Translations under genes and position numbers: made by a program | The notes under the pieces: model-generated | The model's database searches: none | What the model saw: the letters and a program-made list of their open reading frames with translations, nothing else | Told to the model about the DNA's origin: nothing | Shown: one piece after another, positions 17,378-26,135 of the stretch | How positions within the stretch are numbered: the stretch's first letter is position 1 | Layout: every line of letters starts with the position of its first letter | Assembly: GCF_036231355.1 (NCBI RefSeq) | Contig: NZ_CP109496.1 | Location: 5,766,001-5,830,000, forward strand | DNA: 64,000 nucleotides | From: Streptomyces sp. NBC_01431 | Lineage (GTDB): Bacteria > Actinomycetota > Actinomycetes > Streptomycetales > Streptomycetaceae | Direction of reading: 5' to 3'

Positions 17378-18058
17378 ATGTCCCAGCGTGGTGTGCGAAA
17401 CCGGCCTGCGGCCGTCCTGCTCGCGCTCGGCGCCCTGGCGTACACGGCCTGGGTCCTTGAGCTCCTCCTCCGGACCGGGCTCGATCCGATCCGGGCGTAC
17501 GTGAGCGAACTGGCCGCCGCCGACCAGCCGTTGGGCGGGCTCTTCCGCGCCACCGACCTGATCGCGGGCGTCCTCGTCCTCGCGGGCGCGGTGTTCGGCC
17601 TCGCGCGCTGCGACCGCCGCCCCTGGTCGCCGGCCGGCTGGTCGGCCCTCGTGCTGTTCGGCGCCGCCACGGCGGTCGACTCCCGCCTCCCGCTGAGCTG
17701 CGCGCCCACCGCGGACCCGGTGTGCGCGGCCCGCGAAACGGCCGGTCTGGTCCCGGCGACGCACACCGCGCACGCGGTGAGCAGCAGCCTCGCGATGGTG
17801 GGAGCCCTGGTGGGGATGGTGGCCCTCACGGTCGCCGCCCGCCGCTACGGCCGCCCGCCGGTCCTGGCCGGCCGCCTCGGGCCGGCCCTCGTCCTCCTCG
17901 AACTCATCGCCACCGCCTGGACGTTGGCGTCCGTCGCCGCTTTCCAGGCGGGCCGGGGCACCTGGGCACTCGGGGCCGGCCAGCGCCTCCAGGTCCTGCT
18001 CGTGGCCGGCTGGCTCGGGGTGCTCGCGGTCAGTGTGGCGCGGGAGGAGAGGGCATGA
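17378..18058 (+). CDS. DUF998-like integral membrane protein
   Basis: A 226-residue protein with six hydrophobic segments. YVSELAAADQPLGGLFRATDLIAG matches the start of DUF998 family proteins (typically 'SELGxxGxPxxxxFR'), and a later segment carries the family's HTAHAVSSSLAMVG with a histidine in a membrane helix. Function is unknown; related membrane proteins have been linked to lipid or stress physiology, but nothing here proves it. TAGCAT at 17362 could be a -10 box giving a leader of only a few nt. Its stop overlaps the start of the hydrolase gene (ATGA), so the two are coupled. Confidence 0.72.
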   Translation: MSQRGVRNRPAAVLLALGALAYTAWVLELLLRTGLDPIRAYVSELAAADQPLGGLFRATDLIAGVLVLAGAVFGLARCDRRPWSPAGWSALVLFGAATAVDSRLPLSCAPTADPVCAARETAGLVPATHTAHAVSSSLAMVGALVGMVALTVAARRYGRPPVLAGRLGPALVLLELIATAWTLASVAAFQAGRGTWALGAGQRLQVLLVAGWLGVLAVSVAREERA

Positions 18059-18870
18059 CGTTCGTACGGGTCGGCGGGGTGGCGCACCACGTGGTGGTCG
18101 AGGGGGCCGGGCCGGTGGTGGTGCTCAGCGCGGGCCTGGGCATGAGCTGGTTCGACTGGGACCCGGTGGCGGCGCTGCTCGCCCCGCGCCACACGCTCGT
18201 ACGCTTCGACCGCCCCGGGCACGGCCTTTCCGGCCTCGCGGCGGCGGCCCCGACGGCGGCCGGGGAGGCCCACCGCATCGCCGGAATCCTCGACGCGCTG
18301 GGCTTCGCCGAACCGGTGACGGTGGTGGGCCATTCCATCGCCGGGTTCCACGCGGAGGCCTTCGCGCGGCTGTACCCCGCCCGTACGGCGGGACTCGTCC
18401 TGGTCGACTCCAGCATCGAGGAGCGTGCCCGTCCGCCGGTGGCTCCCGGAGCGCGGCTGGTGCTGGCGAGGGGGGCGGCCGCGGTGCTCTCGCGGGCGGG
18501 CGTGCCGGCCGCGCTCGGCCCGGCGGCGCGCCGGGCCATGGTCCGCCTGTCCCGTACCGGGGGCGGCGATCCGGCTTCGCGCGAGGTGGTGCGGCGCTGT
18601 TACCGGACGTCGCGGGTGCTGCGGGGGCTGATCCTGGAGAACGCCCGCTACGGCGCCGTGGCGGCCGAGCTCCGGGCCCTGCGCGAGCGCTCCGCTCTTC
18701 CCCCGGTCCCGATAACGGTGGTGGCGGGCGGGGCGGGCGGCGCCAGGTGGACTTCGCGCCAGCGCGCCCTGGCGACGATGCTGGGAGCGAGGTTCCAACT
18801 GGCTCGTGGAGCAGGTCACTTGGTGATGCTGGACAGCCCCGGGGCGGTGGCGAGGGCAGTACGCCGCTGA
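18055..18870 (+). CDS. Alpha/beta-hydrolase fold protein
   Basis: A 271-residue hydrolase of the alpha/beta superfamily, likely cytoplasmic. The nucleophile elbow is GHSIAG near residue 100 (Ser nucleophile), the preceding oxyanion strand has VVLSAGLGMSWFDW, the RFDRPGHGLS segment is the typical family loop, and the C-terminal GAGHLVMLDSP holds the catalytic His; the acidic residue is less clear (VVAGGAGGARW lacks the usual Asp). Start ATG overlaps the DUF998 stop codon, and GGAGGAGAG precedes it. Substrate is unknown; the coupling to a membrane protein hints at a membrane-derived ester. Confidence 0.8.
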   Translation: MTFVRVGGVAHHVVVEGAGPVVVLSAGLGMSWFDWDPVAALLAPRHTLVRFDRPGHGLSGLAAAAPTAAGEAHRIAGILDALGFAEPVTVVGHSIAGFHAEAFARLYPARTAGLVLVDSSIEERARPPVAPGARLVLARGAAAVLSRAGVPAALGPAARRAMVRLSRTGGGDPASREVVRRCYRTSRVLRGLILENARYGAVAAELRALRERSALPPVPITVVAGGAGGARWTSRQRALATMLGARFQLARGAGHLVMLDSPGAVARAVRR

Positions 18871-18909
18871 AATCCCTCCGCAGGGGCTCATGAAGGGGCG
18901 GGGAAGGAC

Positions 18910-18954
18910 AAAGCCCCGCCCCCGGCCGCGTCGCGCGGCCAAGGGCGGGGCTTT
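18910..18954. terminator. Large bidirectional terminator
   Basis: Outer 12-bp perfect stem (18910-18921 with 18943-18954, AAAGCCCCGCCC / GGGCGGGGCTTT) and inner 7-bp stem (18924-18930 with 18934-18940). A-rich and T-rich flanks suit both the hydrolase operon and the convergent peptidase. Confidence 0.8.
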
Positions 18955-18971
18955 CGGCCCGGGTTACCGCA

Positions 18972-20930
18972 TCAGCGGCGGAACGGGAAGGCGTACGACG
19001 CCACGTAGCCGGGGGCGGGCGTGCCCACACCCGTCACGTCGTCGTAGCCCTTGACCGCGCTCAGCGAGCTGTCCTTGCCGAGCGAGCGCACCGAGGTGAG
19101 CTGACCGCCCGACGCGTCGACAGCGTTCTTGAAGTCGACCCGAGCCACCGCGAGGTTACGGCCCGCACCCAGCGGGTGGTCCGTCACGTCGTGGAACAGC
19201 GGCGAGTTGTAGCGGGCGTAGATCGACGGGTTCGCGAAGCCGATCGGGAAGTGCTGGGCCTGCTGGGCCAGCGCCTGGATGCCCGCGGTGACCGGCGCGG
19301 CCAGCGAGGTGCCGCCGATGCGGTACTCGTCGTAGCTGACCGACTTGTCGGGCCAGGTCTGCGTCTGGCCCACCAGGAACCCGGTGTTGGGGTCGGCCAC
19401 CGCCGCGATGTCCGGCACGGTACGCATCCGCGTCGCGCCGTTCGCCTTCGCCAGCGAGTCCGGCACGATGCCGCGCTGGTAGAACGGCTGCTTCACCGTC
19501 GAGCTGGTGCCGCCGCCCGCGCCGCCGGTGTAGGCGCCCGGGAAGTTCACCCAGCTCTTGCCGTCCGCGGACAGGGCGGCCTTCTCGGTGCCCCAGCCGG
19601 TCTCGAACTGGTACTTGTCGTTCTTGCCGACCGCCAGCGAGGTGCCGCCGACGGAGGTGACCCAGGCCGAGTTCGCCGGGGTGTCGACCTGCTTCTTACC
19701 GGTGTTGGCGACCTCGTCACCGTTGTCACCGGAGGAGAAGTAGAAGCCGATGCCCTCGATCGCGCCCAGCTTGAACGTCTGGTCGTAGGCGGCCTGGATG
19801 TCCGGCGTCTCGTTGGCCTCGATGTCGCCCCACGAGTTGGAGACGATGTCGGCCAGCCGCTTGTCGACGACCTTGTTGAGGCCGTCGAGCAGGTCCGGGT
19901 CGTTGCAGGAGGCGCCACCCACGTACACGATGTTCGCGTCCGGGGCGACCGCGTGCACGGCCTCGACGTCGAGGGACTCCTCGCCGTACCAGCCCGAGGC
20001 CTTGCACGCGTCAACGCTGTTGAACGCGGCGGGCAGGACCTCGGTGTACTGGCCCTTCTTGTAGGCCGCGTCACCGTTGCGCTTGGCGTACTTCGCCGCG
20101 TCCGACGCCATGGTCGGCGAGGCGTACGCGTCGGTGATCGCGACCGTCACGCCCTTGCCGGTGTACTTGCCGGCACCGTAGGCGGCCCGCAGCTGCTTGC
20201 CGGTGTAGCCGTGCACCGCGTACGGGATCTTCGTGCCGTACGCGTCCGGCAGCGTCTTGGCGACGTTCGAGCCGTAGTACGTGGAGAACGGGCCCGAGTT
20301 GCGGAACCCGTCGCCCGGACCGGGCAGCGTGTCCTCGTGGGTTGCCTGGTGCGGCGCGTTGTCCAGGCCGGCCACCGTCAGAACGGCACCCGCGAGCGCG
20401 TTCGGCGCGGAGGCGTTCTTGGACGGGGCATGGTAAGTGCGGCCGTCCTTGCGGTAGTTGCGCAGCTGCGTGGCGAACGCCTTCTGCGCCGCCGCGACGT
20501 CACCGGACACCGATATGTAGTGCTGGGTGGAGCCCGTGACGGTCAGTCCGGACGACTTCAGCCACTTGGTGACCGCGTCGATCTGCTCCTTGGTCGCGCC
20601 GAAGCGCTGCTGCGTCTGGTCGGCGCTGAGGTACTTGCCGTACGAGGTCGAGTGCGGGTCGGACACCGCCGCGGCGTACGCGTCGAGGCCCTTCGCGTCC
20701 CGCCCGGCGAGGTACACCCGGGCGTTGACCTTGGTGGACTGGGCCGTGGCGCCCTGGTCGGCGGAGCCGGTGGCCCATATGGGCTGGGTACCGGCGAGGG
20801 CCGCCCGTCCGCTCGGGACCGGATCGGCCGCCTGGGCGGACGGTATGCCGAGGGCGAGCGCTCCGGCGAGCAGTGGCAGTGTCGCTGCCATGCTCACACC
20901 GGCGCGCCGCCTGGCGCGGCTGGTTCTCAT
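18972..20930 (-). CDS. Secreted S53 family peptidase (sedolisin/kumamolisin-like)
   Basis: A 652-residue serine-carboxyl protease precursor. Residues 1-34 are a Sec-type signal peptide ending SAQA-AD. A sedolisin propeptide follows (about 50-215, with the SYGKYLSADQ segment). The catalytic domain shows E317 and D321 (GEESLD), the oxyanion aspartate in VSNSWGD, and the nucleophile S542 in GGTSLAAP. The C-terminal LFHDVTD and GYDDVTGVGTP segments form the calcium site. Such enzymes act outside the cell, often at acidic pH. The gene is monocistronic with its own terminator. Confidence 0.92.
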   Translation of the reverse strand: MRTSRARRRAGVSMAATLPLLAGALALGIPSAQAADPVPSGRAALAGTQPIWATGSADQGATAQSTKVNARVYLAGRDAKGLDAYAAAVSDPHSTSYGKYLSADQTQQRFGATKEQIDAVTKWLKSSGLTVTGSTQHYISVSGDVAAAQKAFATQLRNYRKDGRTYHAPSKNASAPNALAGAVLTVAGLDNAPHQATHEDTLPGPGDGFRNSGPFSTYYGSNVAKTLPDAYGTKIPYAVHGYTGKQLRAAYGAGKYTGKGVTVAITDAYASPTMASDAAKYAKRNGDAAYKKGQYTEVLPAAFNSVDACKASGWYGEESLDVEAVHAVAPDANIVYVGGASCNDPDLLDGLNKVVDKRLADIVSNSWGDIEANETPDIQAAYDQTFKLGAIEGIGFYFSSGDNGDEVANTGKKQVDTPANSAWVTSVGGTSLAVGKNDKYQFETGWGTEKAALSADGKSWVNFPGAYTGGAGGGTSSTVKQPFYQRGIVPDSLAKANGATRMRTVPDIAAVADPNTGFLVGQTQTWPDKSVSYDEYRIGGTSLAAPVTAGIQALAQQAQHFPIGFANPSIYARYNSPLFHDVTDHPLGAGRNLAVARVDFKNAVDASGGQLTSVRSLGKDSSLSAVKGYDDVTGVGTPAPGYVASYAFPFRR

Positions 20931-21069
20931 GTAACCCCCTGCGTGAAGGTCTTCGCATGCTGCGCGTGCGCTGGTCTGATGCGCGCACGTAATGCGTCAC
21001 TCTTGTCAGGAACAGTTCACGCGGGGGACATGTGATCACCAAGAAAGGTCAAAGAGCGTTTAGCGCCGG

Positions 21070-21708
21070 TCAGTTGGAACGCGCTGCGGCGCCCCGTTTC
21101 TTCAGCATTTGTGCCATCAGGTCGATTTCTGACTTCTGGGCGTCGACCATGCCCTGGGCCAGCTGTTTCTCCGGAGCCACCGTGCAGCGCCGCACACAGC
21201 CCTGCGCCATGTGGATGCCGCCCCGGTGGTGCTCGGTCATCAGCTGGAGGTAGAGCACCTCGGCGTCCTTGCCGCTGAGCTTTCGCAGCTGGTTCAGATT
21301 GCTGTTGGTGGCCATGCCCGGCATCAGCGCCCCATCAGCGCCCGGCTCCATGCCCATGCCCATCCACGCCATCGGCAGCTGGGACGCCTCGTTCTTCGGC
21401 AGCCCCCACAGATCCAGCCAGCCCAGCATCATGCCCCGCTGGTTGGCCTGGGTGTTGGCGATGTCGTACGCGAGGCGGCGCACCTCGTCGTCCAAGGTGC
21501 GGTCGCGCACGATGAAGGACATCTCCACCGCCTGCTCGTGATGTACCGCCATGTCCCGCGCGAACCCCGCGTCCGCCGAAGTCGCCACGGGCGTAAGGGG
21601 CTTGGCCTCGGCGGTGTCGCCGCGGCCGGCGGATACGAGCACTGAGGCCGCCGCGAACACCATCGCGAGCACCAGCGCGGCCGCGAGCCCCCAGTACCGG
21701 CGGATCAC
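21070..21708 (-). CDS. DUF305 family protein, membrane-anchored
   Basis: A 212-residue protein with one N-terminal membrane anchor (about residues 5-27) and an outer DUF305 four-helix domain. Histidine/methionine-rich motifs are clear: DMAVHHEQAVEMS near residue 55 and TEHHRGGIHMAQG near residue 165, with several MGM/MPGM clusters between, which suggests copper or another soft metal as ligand. Start is GTG; its GTGA overlaps the stop of the DUF3105 gene (21705-21708), so the genes are cotranslated. Role in metal handling is inferred from residues only. Confidence 0.83.
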   Translation of the reverse strand: MIRRYWGLAAALVLAMVFAAASVLVSAGRGDTAEAKPLTPVATSADAGFARDMAVHHEQAVEMSFIVRDRTLDDEVRRLAYDIANTQANQRGMMLGWLDLWGLPKNEASQLPMAWMGMGMEPGADGALMPGMATNSNLNQLRKLSGKDAEVLYLQLMTEHHRGGIHMAQGCVRRCTVAPEKQLAQGMVDAQKSEIDLMAQMLKKRGAAARSN

Positions 21709-22418
21709 TGCCCGTCCAGCCCGCCGGTGCACGCCGCGCCCGGCTCGGGCGTCTGCGGGCCCTGCACGTACTTGGTGAAGAACTGGTCGACCCGCGGGTC
21801 GTCCGCGCTGCCCACCGTGAGCTGCCTGCCCCACGCGCTCAGCATGATCGCCCCGGCCTGCCCCCGGTACGGGCTCATCAGCGAGTACGGCGTCCGCGAC
21901 ACCTTGCCGGCGAGCTTCTGCACATCACCGGCGGGCGCCTTGTCCGTGTACGTCACCCACACCGCGCCGTGCTCAAGGGAGTGCACGGCGTTCATGTCCG
22001 GCACGGGCTTGGGGTAGACGTCGCCGCCGCAGTTCATCCACACCGGGGCGTGGTCGCCGCCCACCGGCGGCTTCATCGGGTAGGTCACCGCCGTCGTGAC
22101 GTGGTTGCGGGTCAGCGTCCTGGCGTCCCAGTCCTTCTCGCCCGCGATCGGCAGGTTCGGATCGGTGGTGGCCGGGAGGTTCGGATCGGCACTGGCCGGG
22201 GGCTGGGCCCGGGTCGTCGCCCGGCTCGTGGCGCCGTCGCCGCTCGACCTGCCCAACTCGTACACCCCGAACCCGACGAGGCCCGCGATCGCGACGGCGG
22301 AGGCGGTGACCGAGCAGATCACCACGATCCTGCCGCGCCGTTGGCGGGCCTGCTCGGCGCGGCGCAGCTCGTCCATGTGCGCCTGGTGGCCGGGCCCCGG
22401 GGTGCCATTCGTGATCAT
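21705..22418 (-). CDS. DUF3105 family membrane-anchored protein
   Basis: A 237-residue protein. A charged cytoplasmic N-terminus (RRAEQARQRRGR) is followed by one membrane helix (about 30-54), a Pro/Ala/Asn-rich linker with an imperfect 8-residue duplication (ADPNLPA / TDPNLPI), and the DUF3105 domain with conserved GGDHAPVWMNCG, VHSLEHGAVWVTY and SPYRG. The conserved His and Cys residues suggest metal or heme handling, but no function is established. It heads the operon with the DUF305 gene; AAGGA upstream is weakly spaced. Confidence 0.82.
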   Translation of the reverse strand: MITNGTPGPGHQAHMDELRRAEQARQRRGRIVVICSVTASAVAIAGLVGFGVYELGRSSGDGATSRATTRAQPPASADPNLPATTDPNLPIAGEKDWDARTLTRNHVTTAVTYPMKPPVGGDHAPVWMNCGGDVYPKPVPDMNAVHSLEHGAVWVTYTDKAPAGDVQKLAGKVSRTPYSLMSPYRGQAGAIMLSAWGRQLTVGSADDPRVDQFFTKYVQGPQTPEPGAACTGGLDGQ

Positions 22419-22477
22419 CTGTCCGTAACGTCCTTTTACAGAGGGGGAGTTGGGGCGGAGCAGGCGCCATGACGCGC

Positions 22478-22531
22478 GTGAGCCGCACTCCCCCCATGGG
22501 CGCAGATCGTAAAGGAGGGAGTGCGGCTCAC
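22478..22531 (-). terminator. Terminator downstream of APC permease
   Basis: A perfect 15-bp stem, GTGAGCCGCACTCCC at 22478-22492 with GGGAGTGCGGCTCAC at 22517-22531, with a 24-nt loop. It separates the permease from the DUF3105-DUF305 operon on the same strand. Confidence 0.7.
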
Positions 22532-22571
22532 CGCAGGCCGGGGCGCACCCGGCCGGGACACCGGCGCGGGT

Positions 22572-24548
22572 TCAGCCCACGTGGACCCGGGGCCGCAGGC
22601 TCAGGTCCGGTTCGGCCCGGCGCAGCACCTCGCGGGTCACCGGCGCGACCTCGCCGTCACCGAACACCAAAAAGCGCAGCAGATGGCTGAGCGGATGGCC
22701 CTCGGTCCAGTTGAAGTAGGCGTGCGGCACCTCACCGGTGCGGTCGCGGAGCTCCATCATCACGGCCGCGATCGTGTTGGGCACCACCGCGCCCTCGACC
22801 CGCAGCCTGCGCACCCCGTGCTTCTCGTCGCCGTGGACGGTCAGCTCGGTGGTGAAGTCGGAGGAGTTCTGGATGAAGACCTCCAGGAACAGCACGGGAC
22901 GGCCGTCCGGGATGTGGGTCTCCTCGCGCTGGCTGTACTCCTTGGCGCGGTACTCCCGCGTCGAGTGCTCCTGCGGTTCGTTCGCGATGATCCGCAGGGG
23001 GCCGCTGCGCGCCGCCTCGTCCACGAAGCGCGCGGCGCACTCGTCGAAGGTCACCGCCGTCGCCCGCAGTTCGAAGGCGCGGTGCACTCGCGAGGCGAAC
23101 GACGACACCACGATGCCCACGATGAACAGCAGCGCGATCTTGATGCCGTCCGGCCGCTCGATCACATTGGTGACCAGCGTGTACGCGAAGACCGCGGTGA
23201 TCACCCCGAAGCCGAGGGCCGCGACCCGCCTGCCACGCCGGTGCACGGCGACCGTCGAGGCGAACGAGGCCGAGAGCATCAGGACGAGCACGCCGGTGGC
23301 ATAGGCACCGCTCTGTGCGTCGACGTCGGCGTCGAACCACCAGGTGATGAAGAAGGCGATCGCCGTGAAGATCAGGATCAGCGGCCGTACCGCACGGGTC
23401 CACTCCGGCGCCATCCCGTACCGCGGCAGATAACGCGGTACGAGGTTGAGCAGGCCCGCGGTGGCCGAGGCCCCGGCGAACCAGAGGATGGCGATGGTCG
23501 AGATGTCGTACACCGTCCCGAAGCCCTCACCGAGGTTCTGGTGCGCGAGGAAGGCGAGGGCGCGGCCGTTGGCGCCGCCGCCGGCCTTGAACTCGGCCGC
23601 CGGGATCAGGATGGTCGTCGCGAGGCTGGAGACCAGCAGGAAGCCGCTCATGATCAGCGCGGCGGTGGTCAGGAGCTTGCGGGTGTCGCGGACGCGGCCG
23701 GCCGGCTTGGCGCGGGTGTCCGAGGCATCGCCCTCGATCTGCGGCATGACCGCGACGCCGGTCTCGAACCCGGACATGCCGAGCGCGAGCTTCGGGAAGA
23801 CCAGGAGCGAGACCCCGATCATCGCGAGCGGCGAGGAGTGCTCGGCGGTCATCGCGTCCCACCAGTCGCCGATGACGACCGGCTCGGTCGCGATCTTCCA
23901 CACGGCGGTGGCGAGGACCACGAGGTTCAGCGCCAGATAGACACCGACCAGGCTCACCGCGATCCCGATCGCCTCCTTGAACCCCTTGAGGAAGACCGCG
24001 CCGAGCGCCGCGACGAGGGCGAGCGTGATCCACAGGTTGGAGCCGTGCAGGAAATCGGGGGCGAAAGGATTCTCCACGACATGCGCGGAGGCGTCCGCGG
24101 CCGACAGGGTGATCGTGATCATGAAGTCGGTGGCGGCGAAGCCGAGCAGCACCAGAACGAAGATCTTCCCCGCCCACCAGGGCAGCAACCGCTCCAGCAT
24201 CGCGATGGAGCCCTCGCCGTTCGGCGACTCCTTCGCGACCCGCCGGTAGACCGGCAGCGCGCCCCCGAGCGTCAGCGCGATCAGCACCAGCGTCGCCAGC
24301 GGCGAGAGCAGCCCGGCGGCCAGCGCCGCGATGCCGGGCTGGTAGCCGAGTGTGGAGAAGTAGTCGACACCGGTCAGGCACATGACGCGCCACCAGCGGT
24401 GTCCCTTGTGCTCGGCCGGCGGGGTGCCGTGGGGGCCGGGGTGGCGGGCCGAGCGCTCGCTCAGCCCGTTGAGCAGCCAGCCGCGCCAGGAGCGTCGGTC
24501 GGCGGGTACGACAGTGGTATCCGGAGGGTCGACCTGGGTGCCGGTCAT
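22572..24548 (-). CDS. APC-superfamily permease (amino acid or potassium transporter)
   Basis: A 658-residue membrane transporter with 12 hydrophobic segments between residues about 55 and 490, followed by a soluble C-terminal domain of about 150 residues. The first helix contains GVDYFSTLGYQPGIAALAAG, the unwound helix-1 region of the APC fold. The length and the long cytoplasmic tail are more like KimA/KUP-type or large APC carriers than classic amino acid permeases, so potassium and amino acids are both possible substrates. GAGGAG lies 8 nt before the ATG. It is divergent from glnA2, with 224 nt between. Confidence 0.75.
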   Translation of the reverse strand: MTGTQVDPPDTTVVPADRRSWRGWLLNGLSERSARHPGPHGTPPAEHKGHRWWRVMCLTGVDYFSTLGYQPGIAALAAGLLSPLATLVLIALTLGGALPVYRRVAKESPNGEGSIAMLERLLPWWAGKIFVLVLLGFAATDFMITITLSAADASAHVVENPFAPDFLHGSNLWITLALVAALGAVFLKGFKEAIGIAVSLVGVYLALNLVVLATAVWKIATEPVVIGDWWDAMTAEHSSPLAMIGVSLLVFPKLALGMSGFETGVAVMPQIEGDASDTRAKPAGRVRDTRKLLTTAALIMSGFLLVSSLATTILIPAAEFKAGGGANGRALAFLAHQNLGEGFGTVYDISTIAILWFAGASATAGLLNLVPRYLPRYGMAPEWTRAVRPLILIFTAIAFFITWWFDADVDAQSGAYATGVLVLMLSASFASTVAVHRRGRRVAALGFGVITAVFAYTLVTNVIERPDGIKIALLFIVGIVVSSFASRVHRAFELRATAVTFDECAARFVDEAARSGPLRIIANEPQEHSTREYRAKEYSQREETHIPDGRPVLFLEVFIQNSSDFTTELTVHGDEKHGVRRLRVEGAVVPNTIAAVMMELRDRTGEVPHAYFNWTEGHPLSHLLRFLVFGDGEVAPVTREVLRRAEPDLSLRPRVHVG

Positions 24549-24772
24549 GCGCGGTTCTCCTCAGCCTTTCTGCGAGCAACGAGGAGCGAGTATCCACCAC
24601 ATCGTCACCCGGGGAACGCGCCGGGCCGCCTCTGAGGAGGGGACGTGCTGTAGGTCATACCGGGTGCGTAATGTGGAGGTAATCCCGCGCCTCGATACTG
24701 AGGATTCCCCCGCCGTCCCCGTTCCTGACGGGGTAGCGGTGCACAGGCCGTCTGAACTGCAAGGATGTGGCT

Positions 24773-26134
24773 ATGGACAAGCAGCAGGAGTTCGTGCTCC
24801 GGACTCTCGAGGAGCGCGACATCCGGTTCGTGCGCCTGTGGTTCACCGATGTGCTCGGCTTCCTGAAGTCGGTGGCGGTCGCCCCGGCCGAACTGGAGCA
24901 GGCCTTCGACGAGGGAATCGGCTTCGACGGCTCGGCCATCGAGGGCTTCGCCCGCGTCTACGAGTCCGACATGATCGCCCGTCCGGACCCGTCCACCTTC
25001 CAGATCCTGCCGTGGCGGGCCGAGGCGCCGGGCACCGCCCGGATGTTCTGCGACATCCGGATGCCGGACGGCTCCCCGTCCTTCGCGGACCCGCGCTTCG
25101 TCCTCAAGCGCATCCTCGCCAAGACCTCCGACCTCGGGTTCACCTTCTACACCCACCCCGAGATCGAGTTCTTCCTTCTGAAGGACAAGCCGCTCGACGG
25201 GACCCGCCCGGTCCCGGCCGACAACTCCGGCTACTTCGATCACACCCCGCAGAACGTCGGGATGGACTTCCGCCGCCAGGCGATCACGATGCTCGAATCG
25301 ATGGGCATCTCGGTCGAGTTCAGCCACCACGAGGGCGCGCCGGGCCAGCAGGAGATCGACCTCCGGTACGCCGACGCGCTGTCCACGGCGGACAACATCA
25401 TGACGTTCCGCCTGGTCATGAAGCAGGTCGCGCTCGAACAGGGCGTGCAGGCGACCTTCATGCCGAAGCCGTTCTCGGAGTACCCCGGCTCGGGCATGCA
25501 CACCCACCTCTCGCTCTTCGAGGGCGACCGCAACGCGTTCTACGAGTCCGGCGCCGAGTACCAGCTCTCGAAGGTGGGCCGCTCCTTCATCGCCGGTCTG
25601 CTCAAGCACGCCGCCGAGATCGCCGCGGTCACCAACCAGTGGGTCAACTCCTACAAGCGGATCTGGGGCGGCTCGGAGCGCACGGCGGGCGCGGGCGGCG
25701 AGGCCCCCTCGTACATCTGCTGGGGCCACAACAACCGCTCGGCCCTGATCCGCGTCCCGATGTACAAGCCGGGCAAGACGGGCTCCTCCCGCATCGAGGT
25801 CCGCTCGCTGGACTCGGGCTGCAACCCGTACCTCGCCTACGCCCTCCTGCTCGCGGCCGGCCTCAAGGGCATCGAGGAGGGCTACGAGCTCCCCGCGGGC
25901 GCCGACGACGACGTCTGGGCCCTCACCGATGCCGAACGCCGGGCCATGGGCATCGAACCCCTCCCGCAGAACCTGGGCGAGGCGATCACCCTGATGGAAC
26001 GCAGCGAACTGGTCGCCGAGACGCTGGGCGAGCACGTCTTCGACTTCTTCCTCCGCAACAAGAAGCAGGAGTGGGAGGAGTACCGCAGCGAGGTCACCGC
26101 GTTCGAGCTGCGGAAGAACCTGCCCGTCCTCTAG
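24773..26134 (+). CDS. glnA2: Glutamine synthetase-like ligase, GlnA2 type
   Basis: A 453-residue member of the type I glutamine synthetase fold (beta-grasp N-terminus, catalytic C-terminus from about residue 110). Metal and glutamate sites are visible: HPEIEFFL, GQQEIDLRYADAL, GSGMHTHLSL and RIEVRSLDSGCNPYLA. The adenylylation site of true GlnA (Tyr within NLYDLPPEE) is replaced by DVWALTDAE near residue 381, so GlnE cannot regulate it there. In S. coelicolor the protein at this locus is GlnA2, described as a gamma-glutamylpolyamine synthetase; equivalence is inferred. AAGGA lies 7 nt before the ATG, and a small hairpin (24717-24733) lies in the leader. Confidence 0.88.
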   Translation: MDKQQEFVLRTLEERDIRFVRLWFTDVLGFLKSVAVAPAELEQAFDEGIGFDGSAIEGFARVYESDMIARPDPSTFQILPWRAEAPGTARMFCDIRMPDGSPSFADPRFVLKRILAKTSDLGFTFYTHPEIEFFLLKDKPLDGTRPVPADNSGYFDHTPQNVGMDFRRQAITMLESMGISVEFSHHEGAPGQQEIDLRYADALSTADNIMTFRLVMKQVALEQGVQATFMPKPFSEYPGSGMHTHLSLFEGDRNAFYESGAEYQLSKVGRSFIAGLLKHAAEIAAVTNQWVNSYKRIWGGSERTAGAGGEAPSYICWGHNNRSALIRVPMYKPGKTGSSRIEVRSLDSGCNPYLAYALLLAAGLKGIEEGYELPAGADDDVWALTDAERRAMGIEPLPQNLGEAITLMERSELVAETLGEHVFDFFLRNKKQEWEEYRSEVTAFELRKNLPVL

Positions 26135-26135
26135 G

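Noticed and set aside
24717..24733. Riboswitch or attenuator in the glnA2 leader
   Set aside because: There is a small CCCCGT/ACGGGG hairpin, but no larger conserved riboswitch architecture was recognised.
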